Below, in pieces: positions 1 to 5,179 of a DNA stretch of 5,179 nucleotides (the stretch's first letter is position 1; each line of letters starts with the position of its first letter). Source of the stretch: Syntrophomonadaceae bacterium (GTDB lineage: Bacteria > Bacillota > Syntrophomonadia > Syntrophomonadales > Syntrophomonadaceae); the NCBI GenBank assembly GCA_012522705.1, contig JAAYJY010000267.1, positions 1 through 5,179 of the forward strand, in the 5' to 3' direction. The notes beneath the pieces are model-generated. The model did not search any database, was not told where the DNA came from, and saw only the letters and a program-made list of their open reading frames with translations. The translations under genes and the position numbers were made by a program.

Positions 1-258
1 AGGTGCCCTATAGACATCAATGTCATCAGTAAGGTTAAGCGTTGCTGTACCTGTATTTTCAATGGTAAAAGTTCTGTCAACGGCACCCACGGTGATATCG
101 ACACTGCCAAAAGAGGTATCACCCTGAACGTCGATCCCGGGAGCCGGGTCTCCGTTATCGGCCAAAACCAGTCCTGAAATCGCAAAACAGCTAAGCAGCA
201 TTACACATAGAATCGCAATGTACCTTTTCTTTGATGTTTTTCTTATGGTTTTCACCAT
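1..258 (-). CDS. Secreted choice-of-anchor-D-like protein, N-terminal part (runs off the left edge)
   Basis: Reading leftwards from an ATG at 258, 86 codons stay open to the window edge, so the C-terminus is missing. Residues 1-13 are rich in Lys/Arg (MVKTIRKTSKKR), residues 14-31 are hydrophobic, and VLA (31-33) followed by DNGDP fits a signal peptidase I site. The protein is therefore probably exported. Residues 50-77 (FGSVDITVG, then TFTIENTGTATLNLT) match the opening of choice-of-anchor-D/ASPM-SPD-2-Hydin-like immunoglobulin-fold repeats, which commonly occur in long surface or secreted proteins. The start is supported by AAGGAGG at 263-269, 4 bases upstream; a GTG two codons... one codon downstream (255) would be better spaced at 7 bases and cannot be excluded. 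The gene is divergent from the importer operon and shows no functional link to it. Its function is unknown; a structural or adhesive surface role is only an inference. Confidence 0.8.
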   Translation of the reverse strand, partial: MVKTIRKTSKKRYIAILCVMLLSCFAISGLVLADNGDPAPGIDVQGDTSFGSVDITVGAVDRTFTIENTGTATLNLTDDIDVYRAP

Positions 259-262
259 AAAA

Positions 263-269
263 CCTCCTT
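263..269 (-). promoter_or_regulatory. Ribosome binding site of the secreted protein
   Basis: AAGGAGG read on the minus strand is a near-perfect Shine-Dalgarno sequence. It lies 4 bases before the ATG at 258 and 7 bases before the GTG at 255, so it fixes the start to one of these two codons. Confidence 0.8.
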
Positions 270-344
270 ATAGTATTTCTTTAACATTTGCAATATGTGC
301 AGATGTCCCTCCTTCCGTCGCCAACCATCCATATATGGTCATAC

Positions 345-373
345 ATTATACTAAATTCTCCAGACAATCCAAA
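345..373 (-). promoter_or_regulatory. Candidate housekeeping promoter for the secreted protein gene
   Basis: On the minus strand a perfect TATAAT -10 box (345-350) is preceded, with a 17-base spacer, by TTTGGA (368-373), a weak -35 box that matches TTGACA at 3 of 6 positions. Transcription would begin near 338 and leave a leader of about 80 bases before the ATG at 258. A perfect 10-base palindrome, CCATATATGG (329-338), lies at the predicted start site and could be an operator. The -10 box is the strong part; in AT-rich DNA such a match can arise by chance. Confidence 0.4.
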
Positions 374-719
374 GATTCCTCTTCAGAATAAAAATATTTT
401 CCAACTACCATTATATAAATGGAACAACTCATCTATTTATACGTTTCTAAAGAGCGAAAAACGCGCATACAACCAGTGGACCATCCGTGAGTCTGTCCCA
501 CAACTAATTAAGGCCATTGATTAACTAGGGTGCCCCCGCTTCTGACGTCCGGCTCTAATCTTTTGTGAGTAGCCCCGGGATAAACCAAATAAGACATAGC
601 CAACTGGTGAAGACTGCGTAATCTCTGCAATGTAATAGAATCTACTACTCCCTTGTGAATCCCTGCCAATCCCTAACGCGCTTTCCTTCAATAAAGCTGC
701 TATCATTATGTAAATAGAA
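374..719. other. AT-rich intergenic stretch with no recognised gene
   Basis: I find no convincing gene, RNA gene or repeat array here. Two short open frames exist: one on plus ending at 524 (78 codons from a TTG at 288) and one on minus from 706 to 521 (61 codons). Neither has a ribosome binding site at a usable distance, and neither product resembles a family I know. A short imperfect inverted repeat (GTAATAGA / TCTACTAC, about 632-648) has almost no loop. The stretch may hold decayed genes or an element remnant, but nothing in it proves that. Confidence 0.4.
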
Positions 720-748
720 TTGACGGCAAGATCTATTTTAGGTAATAT
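720..748 (+). promoter_or_regulatory. Candidate promoter of the FmdE-importer operon
   Basis: TTGACG (720-725, five of six matches to the -35 consensus) is followed after 17 bases by TAATAT (743-748, four of six matches to TATAAT). This is the best SigA/sigma-70-like pair I found upstream of the operon on the plus strand. Transcription would start near 755 and give a leader of about 185 bases before the first ATG at 939. I saw no comparable pair between 887 and 939, so the leader is probably transcribed with the operon. Confidence 0.5.
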
Positions 749-757
749 AAGTTAAAT

Positions 758-795
758 ATGCATTAGAAATGCGTAGTGCAGATAGAAATCTGCGC
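758..795 (+). promoter_or_regulatory. Two tandem small dyads/hairpins just after the promoter
   Basis: Dyad one is GCATT-AGA-AATGC (760-772), extended by U-G and A-U pairs to 758-774. Dyad two is GCAGAT-AGAA-ATCTGC (778-793), extended by a U-G and a G-C pair to 776-795. Both share the core GCA..TAGAAAT..GC, and their centres are about 20 bases apart, close to two DNA helical turns. They could be two operator sites for a dimeric regulator, or paired hairpins in the leader RNA. The sequence does not distinguish these, and I do not recognise the motif. Confidence 0.35.
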
Positions 796-845
796 CAGTG
801 ATTAGCGTACATATTAGATCAATTTAATACTTACAATCAGGTCAT

Positions 846-886
846 GAAGGCTAAAATGTAGTTTTACTGCGTTTGGGCCTTTTTTT
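846..886 (+). terminator. Possible weak intrinsic terminator or attenuator in the leader
   Basis: GAAGGCT (846-852) can pair with GGCCTTT (876-882), using G-U pairs at both ends, and seven T residues follow the stem arm (880-886). Between the arms, TAAAA (852-856) and TTTTA (862-866) can form a small inner hairpin that competes for base 852. The structure is imperfect, with unpaired bases at 867-875, so termination would be inefficient or conditional. It sits about 50 bases before the first gene and about 125 bases after the predicted transcription start. That position fits an attenuator, or the end of a short leader RNA. Confidence 0.35.
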
Positions 887-925
887 GTTGGCGGAAATTA
901 ATAAAGGTGTGGATTTGATACAAAT

Positions 926-931
926 AGGAGG
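926..931 (+). promoter_or_regulatory. Ribosome binding site that sets the FmdE start
   Basis: AGGAGG lies 7 bases before the ATG at 939. This ideal spacing selects that ATG over the longer in-frame reading from a TTG at 873, which has no Shine-Dalgarno sequence and would translate through the T-run of the possible terminator. Confidence 0.85.
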
Positions 932-938
932 AAAGCGG

Positions 939-1466
939 ATGAACAATGAACTTTGGAGGAAATCAGTGGACTTTCACGGGCATGAATGCCCCGGTCTGGC
1001 CATAGGCTTTAAGGCCTGCCAGGCAGCGGCGGAGAAAATGGGGATTGGTGTATCGGACGATGAAGAGATTGTTTGTGTTACTGAAAACGACGCCTGTGGC
1101 GTCGATGCTGTGCAGGCGATTTTAAGCTGCACCATCGGCAAAGGGAACCTGATTTATCATGGCACCGGCAAGCAGGCATTTTCTTTCTTTGACCGTAAGA
1201 ACCATAAGAAGATACGGGTATGCCTTAAGCCGAAGAACCATGACGAAATGGAGCGTGCCCAGTGGCAGGAATACCTGCTCAATGCTCCGGTGGATGAAAT
1301 CTTTACTTTCTCAGAACCCAGGTTTGCTTTGCCGGAAAAAGCCCGAATATTCACGACCATCACCTGCGCAAACTGCGGCGAAGGCGCTCCTGAGCATAAA
1401 ATGCGGTTTCAGGATGAAAAACCCGTATGCCTTGATTGTTTTAAGACCTACAGCCGGGGCTGGTGA
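939..1466 (+). CDS. FmdE-family metal-binding protein with C-terminal zinc finger
   Basis: This 175-residue protein belongs to the FmdE family (Pfam PF02663), named after a gene in the molybdenum formylmethanofuran dehydrogenase operon of methanogens. The family's biochemical role is not settled. Residues 11-19 carry the hallmark DFHGHECPG, with His13, His15 and Cys17 as likely metal ligands. Residues 49-59 (ENDACGVDAVQ, Cys53) and 69-86 (GNLIY, GKQAFSFFDR) are further family motifs; HGTGK (74-78) replaces the DYGK I would expect. The C-terminus carries two CxxC pairs (Cys143/Cys146 and Cys164/Cys167), matching the auxiliary treble-clef zinc finger known in the family. Length and both domains look complete, and there is no signal peptide, so it should be cytoplasmic. 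It leads the operon, 134 bases before the binding-protein gene. A role in handling the metal imported by the downstream transporter, such as Mo or W, is inferred from context only. Confidence 0.9.
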   Translation: MNNELWRKSVDFHGHECPGLAIGFKACQAAAEKMGIGVSDDEEIVCVTENDACGVDAVQAILSCTIGKGNLIYHGTGKQAFSFFDRKNHKKIRVCLKPKNHDEMERAQWQEYLLNAPVDEIFTFSEPRFALPEKARIFTTITCANCGEGAPEHKMRFQDEKPVCLDCFKTYSRGW

Positions 1467-1527
1467 AAAATCTGAACAGGGGTGGAAAAAAATATAGATA
1501 GTCTGTGAAGCTACAATATACATATTT

Positions 1528-1539
1528 AATGCCGGCATT
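1528..1539. promoter_or_regulatory. Perfect 12-base palindrome between the FmdE and binding-protein genes
   Basis: AATGCCGGCATT is perfectly self-complementary and lies in the otherwise AT-rich 134-base gap between the first two operon genes. It could be a protein-binding site or part of an RNA processing signal. TATAAA at 1558-1563 is downstream, but I found no matching -35 box, so an internal promoter is not established. Confidence 0.25.
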
Positions 1540-1600
1540 TATTTTCATATTGTTTGATATAAAGAAGGAGAATTTAAATATATTGAAAGGAACTGGACCA

Positions 1601-2725
1601 ATGAAAAGATTGAGTAAATCCATTATATTGATCATGGTCATGGCCCTGGCGGTCGGCCTGCTGGCCGGCTGCGGAAGCAATAATGAAACCGGGACCGCCC
1701 CCCAAGGCTCAGAATCCGGTACCCGAACCATAACCGACAGCCTGGGACGACAAGTGGAGATCCCCGCCACGACAGAGCGGATTGTTCCCCTGGGAAATAC
1801 CCCGCGAATGATCACCTATCTGGGTCTGGCCGATAAAGTAGTGGGAATTGGCGGAATGAAGGCTGACAATATAACCCCGGTCACCGCCTATGCCTATGCC
1901 ACCCAAGACCGGTGGGCCAACGTCCCCTTGGTCGGTACGGATGCGGCCGGAGCCACCGATTACTATCCGGAACAAATCATCAGTGTTCAGCCTGACGTTA
2001 TACTATGTTCATACACAGCCGAGCTGGCCGATGAGATTCAAACCAAAACGGGGACTCCAGTGGTGGCCGTGCCCATGGGAACCTTATTTGCAGCGGATTA
2101 TGAGGACGCCCTGCGTCTGCTGGGGGATGTCTGCGGCGTTAAAGACCGGGCCGAGGAAGTGATCTCCTACATAAACGATAGCCTCGATGACCTCCAAACC
2201 CGAACCGCCGGTGTTCCCGATGCGGATAAACCTACTGTTTTAGGTGCTGCCGCCACCTTCAAGGGCGCTCATGGTATTGAGGGGGTCTACACCAAATATG
2301 CCGTATTCACAGCCATCGGCGCCAATGATGTCACCGAAGGCATATCCGATAAATCCGGTGGTTTTCTGATCGACAAAGAGCAGGTCATCGGCTGGGATCC
2401 CCAATATATTTTCTTTGACAGCGGCGGCGTAGGCCTGGTCAAGAACGACTACCGGGAAAATCCGGATTTTTATGCGCATCTGGCGGCCGTTCAGAATGGA
2501 AACCTTTATCAGTACCCTAGTTCAACCTCCTATTATTCAAATGTAGAAATTCCTATTGTCAACAGCTATTATGTAGGCACCTTGCTCTATCCGAAACAAT
2601 TCGAGGATGTGGTCTTTAAGGATAAGGCCAACGAAATTTTTAAGTTTTTCCTGGGAGCCAATGATTATCTCAGTAAACTGGAAGCTGCCGGCGCTGGTTA
2701 CAGTAAAGTAACTCTGGATAGTTGA
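1601..2725 (+). CDS. ABC importer solute-binding lipoprotein, FecB/BtuF (Peripla_BP_2) type
   Basis: The 374-residue product captures the substrate outside the membrane for the permease and ATPase that follow. Residues 1-24 form a lipoprotein signal: positive N-terminus (MKRLSK), hydrophobic core, and lipobox LAGC (21-24) with Cys24 as the lipidated residue. A Ser/Gly/Thr-rich linker follows. The binding domain then opens with TITDSLGRQVEIPATTERIV, the usual start of iron-complex/cobalamin-type binding proteins of the TroA-like fold. The segment around residues 308-328 (YYSNVEIPIVNSYYVGTLLYP) and the FKFFLG near the C-terminus resemble homologues that I associate with FmdE-linked importers. 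The ATG at 1601 begins the signal peptide, with AAAGG (1586-1590) 10 bases upstream; a TTG at 1583, 12 bases after AAGGAG (1565-1570), would add six residues. The ligand cannot be read from the sequence: ferric chelate, haem, corrinoid, molybdate and tungstate all remain possible. Confidence 0.92.
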   Translation: MKRLSKSIILIMVMALAVGLLAGCGSNNETGTAPQGSESGTRTITDSLGRQVEIPATTERIVPLGNTPRMITYLGLADKVVGIGGMKADNITPVTAYAYATQDRWANVPLVGTDAAGATDYYPEQIISVQPDVILCSYTAELADEIQTKTGTPVVAVPMGTLFAADYEDALRLLGDVCGVKDRAEEVISYINDSLDDLQTRTAGVPDADKPTVLGAAATFKGAHGIEGVYTKYAVFTAIGANDVTEGISDKSGGFLIDKEQVIGWDPQYIFFDSGGVGLVKNDYRENPDFYAHLAAVQNGNLYQYPSSTSYYSNVEIPIVNSYYVGTLLYPKQFEDVVFKDKANEIFKFFLGANDYLSKLEAAGAGYSKVTLDS

Positions 2726-2731
2726 TAGTTG

Positions 2732-3811
2732 ATGGCAGATGACCGTATTACTCACCGGGAAGCTTATAATGCTTTAATTAAACGCAAAAAGATGGTCTTG
2801 GGGATTTCTGTTTTAGTCACCATCATAATAGCCCTTTTCGCAGTAAGCACCGGTTCTCTGAAGGTTCCCATAGCGGAAATAATCAATACCTTGTGGGGAA
2901 AAGGTGAGCCCCAGACCCAGACCATCATCATGAACATCAGGCTGCCGCGAGTCACCGCGGCTATCCTGGTGGGGGCCACCTTGGCGGTAGCCGGTGCGGT
3001 CATGCAGTGTGTTTTACAAAACCCGCTGGCTTCGGCATCGACCCTGGGCGTATCGCAGGGCGCCGCCTTCGGCGCGGCATTGGGGATCATAGTGTTTGGG
3101 GGCGGAGTAGTGAATTCTGACTCAGCCGCCGCGGCGGTGACCATAAACAATCCTTATATCGTGACCTTGTGCGCTTTTGTATTCGGTTCATTGTCTACCA
3201 TGGTGATCATTCTGCTGTCCCAGTTCAAGAAGGAGCTTGGTCCGGCCGGGTTGATTCTGGCCGGGGTGGCTCTAAGCTCTTTGTTCAGCGGCGGCAGTAC
3301 CTTGCTGCAATACTTTGCCGACGAAACCAAGATCAGCTCGGTGGTATTCTGGACTTTCGGGAACCTGGGCTCGGCCGGCTGGACCGAGCTTCTGATCCTG
3401 GCGGTGGTATTATTGGCGGCGCTGCTTTATTTCCTGCTCAACCGCTGGAATTACAATGCCATGGAAAGCGGAGCGGATACCGCCAAAAGTCTGGGCGTAA
3501 ACACCAGAGCGGTCATGCTGATAAGTATGGTCATCAGTTCTCTGGCCTCGGCGGTGGCGGTATCTTTCGTAGGTATCATCAGTTTTGTGGGACTGATAGC
3601 TCCCCATATAATGCGCCGGTTCATAGGCAACGACTACCGTTTCCTTATACCTTGCTCGGCGGCGGCCGGAGCCTTGCTGCTCATACTGGCCGACACCTTT
3701 GCCCGGCTCATAATCGCGCCGGTCATCCTGCCGATCGGGGCCATCACCTCATTCTTGGGTGTGCCTATGTTTCTCTATCTTTTGTTTAGGGGGTTTAAGT
3801 ACAATGGTTGA
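2732..3811 (+). CDS. ABC importer permease, FecCD/BtuC family
   Basis: This 359-residue integral membrane protein should form the homodimeric channel of a type II importer. A first membrane helix lies at about residues 21-39. The family motif RLPR (70-73) is followed by LVGATLAVAGAVMQ, then NPLA (97-100) and LGVSQGAAFGA (105-115), all classic FecCD features. More hydrophobic helices follow, and a C-terminal segment with LGVNTRA (near 251), SFVGLIAPHIMRRFIG (284-299) and LADTFAR contains the part expected to contact the ATPase. The length is slightly above the usual 330-350 residues and the gene is intact. The ATG at 2732 lies only 6 bases after the binding-protein stop, and I see no good Shine-Dalgarno sequence, so translation is probably coupled to the upstream gene. 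A TTG immediately before it (2729) would add one residue. The gene overlaps the ATPase gene by 8 bases. Confidence 0.95.
   Translation: MADDRITHREAYNALIKRKKMVLGISVLVTIIIALFAVSTGSLKVPIAEIINTLWGKGEPQTQTIIMNIRLPRVTAAILVGATLAVAGAVMQCVLQNPLASASTLGVSQGAAFGAALGIIVFGGGVVNSDSAAAAVTINNPYIVTLCAFVFGSLSTMVIILLSQFKKELGPAGLILAGVALSSLFSGGSTLLQYFADETKISSVVFWTFGNLGSAGWTELLILAVVLLAALLYFLLNRWNYNAMESGADTAKSLGVNTRAVMLISMVISSLASAVAVSFVGIISFVGLIAPHIMRRFIGNDYRFLIPCSAAAGALLLILADTFARLIIAPVILPIGAITSFLGVPMFLYLLFRGFKYNG
3788..3793 (+). promoter_or_regulatory. Ribosome binding site of the importer ATPase
   Basis: AGGGGG inside the end of the permease gene lies 10 bases before the ATG at 3804. It supports that start over the in-frame ATG at 3759, which would add 15 residues that belong to no ABC domain. 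Confidence 0.6.
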
Positions 3812-4610
3812 GATCAGTGATATTACTTTTGCCTACCATAAGGCCGCCAGAAATATCTTGAAGGATATAAGCTTTGCGATACGAGAGAATCAATGTATAG
3901 CTATTTTGGGCAATAACGGAGCCGGAAAAAGCACCTTGCTAAAATGCATGGACCGTATCTGCCCGGCCCAAGAAGGGGCGATTTACGTCGACAGCCGGAA
4001 TGTTTATAAAATGTCCAAGAATGAGATGGCCCAGAATATCGCCTACGTGCCGCAACATAATGAAACCGTCAATATGACCGTGTACGATGCCATACTCCTG
4101 GGGCGAAAACCATATATAAAGTGGGATGCTACTACTGAGGACAGAGATATAGTGTGGGACATCATGCACAAGATGCATCTGGAGGATTTTGCCTTACGCA
4201 ACGTATGGCAGCTTTCCGGCGGCGAATTGCAAAAGGTGATGCTGGCCCGGGCATTGGCCCAGGAACCCAGGCTCTTGATGCTGGATGAGCCCACCAGCAA
4301 TCTTGACCCCCGCAATCAGCATGAGGTGCTGCAGAGAGTAAAGGAGATCGCGCAGGAGCACAATATCTGTGTGGCCATAATCATTCATGATCTCAATCTC
4401 GCCATCCGTTATTGTGACCGTTTCATATTTCTTAAGGACGCACGGGTCTTTGACTATGGCGGATTGGAAGTAATGACTCCGCAAAACATTGAAGAAGTCT
4501 ATAGGATCCACGTTCACATTATCGAATACATGGGCATCCCGGTGGTCGTACCTTTCCCCGACGAGAAAGTGGATACCGGTCTCTTGTCAACCGGAACATA
4601 CGGCGCCTAG
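3804..4610 (+). CDS. ABC importer ATPase, FepC/BtuD type
   Basis: This 268-residue cytoplasmic protein hydrolyses ATP to drive the FecCD-type permease encoded just upstream. All nucleotide-binding motifs are present and in order: aromatic Tyr11, Walker A GNNGAGKST (36-44), Q-loop Gln84 in YVPQ, signature LSGGELQ (137-143), Walker B LLMLDE (157-162), D-loop SNLD (165-168) and the switch His195 in IIHDLN. The tail around residues 225-255 (GGLEVMTPQNIEEVY, then a segment ending PVVVPFP) is typical of ATPases from siderophore/cobalamin-type importers, a group that includes molybdate/tungstate importers of this fold. The start at 3804 lies inside the permease gene and gives an 8-base overlap, a sign of translational coupling and equal output. 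It is the last gene before the terminator at 4671. The gene appears intact; the substrate is not evident from this subunit. Confidence 0.95.
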   Translation: MVEISDITFAYHKAARNILKDISFAIRENQCIAILGNNGAGKSTLLKCMDRICPAQEGAIYVDSRNVYKMSKNEMAQNIAYVPQHNETVNMTVYDAILLGRKPYIKWDATTEDRDIVWDIMHKMHLEDFALRNVWQLSGGELQKVMLARALAQEPRLLMLDEPTSNLDPRNQHEVLQRVKEIAQEHNICVAIIIHDLNLAIRYCDRFIFLKDARVFDYGGLEVMTPQNIEEVYRIHVHIIEYMGIPVVVPFPDEKVDTGLLSTGTYGA

Positions 4611-4670
4611 GGCAAGTGAATTACACCCCCACCACGGGAAGGAAGGCCAGGCTTTATTTGCGCCATGTTG

Positions 4671-4704
4671 AGTGGTATGTGCAATTCTGCACACACCACT
4701 TTTT
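4671..4704 (+). terminator. Intrinsic terminator of the FmdE-importer operon
   Basis: AGTGGTATGTGCA (4671-4683) and TGCACACACCACT (4688-4700) form a 13-base stem with one A-C mismatch and a 4-base ATTC loop, followed directly by five T residues (4700-4704). It starts 61 bases after the ATPase stop. There is no T-run on the opposite strand after the stem, so it acts on plus-strand transcripts only. It separates the importer operon from the ATPase fragment downstream and lies inside the open frame upstream of 4811, which argues against a longer N-terminus for that gene. Confidence 0.85.
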
Positions 4705-4715
4705 CATCCAGCTCA

Positions 4716-4744
4716 TTGGTCTCAAAGATATTTTTCACCATGAT
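4716..4744 (+). promoter_or_regulatory. Weak candidate promoter of the downstream ABC ATPase gene
   Basis: TTGGTC (4716-4721) and CATGAT (4739-4744) are separated by 17 bases, just after the operon terminator and before the ATG at 4811. A promoter is expected in this 106-base gap because the terminator isolates the next gene. Both boxes match the consensus only partly, so the exact position is uncertain. Confidence 0.25.
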
Positions 4745-4810
4745 TTAGAAATAAGCAGCCATAGGGAAAACATGATTCTGCTGCTGAAAGAAGGGATGGG
4801 GGGATCGAAT

Positions 4811-5179
4811 ATGTTTATCAGGGTTGAAAATCTGAGGAAAAGCTATGGAGCGGGCGAAAGCAAAAACGAAGTATTGAGAGGAACAAATCTTACCCTCGGA
4901 AAAGGACAGATTGGGGTAATACTTGGTCCATCAGGATCGGGAAAATCAACCTTGATGAATATTATCGGTGGAGTTGACCGCGCCGACAGCGGCAGTGTTT
5001 ATGTGAACGGTCAGGAAATCACGGCCTGTGATGACGATGAGCTCACCGAATACCACAGAAATTCAGTGGGGTTTATCTTTCAGTTCTATAATCTTGTTCC
5101 CAATATCACTGTGGCGAAAAATAATGAAATCATTGCAAACATATCCAAATCCCCACTGGATATAGATGCGGTGTTATAA
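4811..5179 (+). CDS. Truncated LolD/MacB-like ABC ATPase, N-terminal half only (probable pseudogene)
   Basis: The 122-residue product begins like ATPases that serve FtsX/MacB-type permeases in Firmicutes: MFIRVENLRKSYG, then Walker A GPSGSGKST (39-47), IIGGVDRADSGSV, and the Q-loop region VGFIFQFYNLVPNITV with Gln91. It then stops at a TAA (5177-5179) right after SKSPLDIDAVL, a segment that in full-length relatives leads into about 100 more residues. The signature LSGGQ, Walker B, D-loop and switch His are all absent, so this polypeptide could not hydrolyse ATP by itself. A nonsense change, a frameshift or a sequencing/assembly error is more likely than a functional half protein; the remainder would lie beyond the window. 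The ATG at 4811 follows a G-rich site (4798-4803, 7 bases upstream). In-frame ATGs at 4796 and 4769 and a GTG at 4616 are less suited. It is a separate transcription unit from the importer. Confidence 0.75.
   Translation: MFIRVENLRKSYGAGESKNEVLRGTNLTLGKGQIGVILGPSGSGKSTLMNIIGGVDRADSGSVYVNGQEITACDDDELTEYHRNSVGFIFQFYNLVPNITVAKNNEIIANISKSPLDIDAVL

Noticed and set aside
288..524. Plus-strand open frame of 78 codons starting at a TTG
   Set aside because: There is no ribosome binding site, it overlaps the candidate promoter of the divergent gene, and the product resembles no family I know.
531..612. TGCCCCCGC (531-539) and AGCCAACTGG (598-607), reminiscent of cobalamin riboswitch boxes
   Set aside because: The remaining conserved parts (the GGTG-containing stem, the ACTGTAA continuation and the GGGAAGGC end of the B12 box) are absent, and no gene follows closely.
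521..706. Minus-strand open frame of 61 codons
   Set aside because: There is no Shine-Dalgarno sequence before the ATG at 706, and no recognisable motif, signal or membrane segment; a chance frame or a remnant is more likely.
749..938. Molybdenum-cofactor riboswitch in the leader of the FmdE operon
   Set aside because: The gene context made it worth looking for, but I could not match the known conserved core; only simple hairpins are visible.
873..938. N-terminal extension of the FmdE protein from a TTG at 873
   Set aside because: The added residues come from the T-run and leader and lack a ribosome binding site, whereas the ATG at 939 has an ideal AGGAGG and begins the conserved domain.
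1505..1600. N-terminal extension of the binding protein
   Set aside because: It would bury the lipoprotein signal peptide behind 32 extra residues; the ATG at 1601 gives a standard signal sequence.
1441..1815. Minus-strand open frame of 124 codons opposite the FmdE and binding-protein genes
   Set aside because: It is the mirror of strongly supported genes, spans their intergenic gap, and has no family motifs.
3169..3789. Plus-strand open frame of 206 codons inside the permease gene
   Set aside because: It is an out-of-frame reading of the FecCD permease gene, whose own frame has all the family motifs.
4616..4810. N-terminal extension of the truncated ABC ATPase from a GTG at 4616
   Set aside because: The extension reads through the intrinsic terminator at 4671-4704 and precedes the canonical ABC start MFIRVENL.

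Overview
The window looks like chromosomal DNA from an anaerobic Gram-positive bacterium of the Clostridia (Firmicutes) type. The grounds are strong AGGAGG-type ribosome binding sites, a lipoprotein solute-binding protein, an FmdE-family protein of the kind common in strict anaerobes, and a closing ABC ATPase that resembles clostridial homologues. This placement rests on protein resemblance and signal style only, since no phylogenetic marker is present.

Layout. Positions 1-258 (minus strand) hold the first 86 codons of a secreted protein: a signal peptide, then the start of a choice-of-anchor-D-like beta-sandwich repeat. Its candidate promoter and RBS lie at 263-373. Positions 374-719 are AT-rich, and I recognise no gene there. 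A candidate promoter at 720-748 starts a structured leader with two similar small hairpins and a possible weak terminator at 846-886. The leader runs into an operon of four genes on the plus strand: an FmdE-family metal-binding protein (939-1466), a lipoprotein solute-binding protein (1601-2725), a FecCD/BtuC-type permease (2732-3811) and its ATPase (3804-4610). A clear intrinsic terminator at 4671-4704 closes the operon. A separate gene at 4811-5179 encodes only the N-terminal half of a LolD/MacB-like ABC ATPase and stops before the signature and Walker B motifs.

How the genes work together. Binding protein, permease and ATPase form one complete type II (vitamin B12/ferric-siderophore-like) importer: the lipoprotein captures the ligand outside the membrane, a permease dimer forms the channel, and an ATPase dimer drives import. 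The leading FmdE-family gene suggests that the substrate may be a metal oxyanion (molybdate or tungstate) or another metal chelate rather than a siderophore. That is an inference from gene neighbourhood and from the known molybdate/tungstate importers of this fold. The most useful points to check are the FmdE-importer pairing, the leader with its tandem dyads, and the broken ABC ATPase at the right end.
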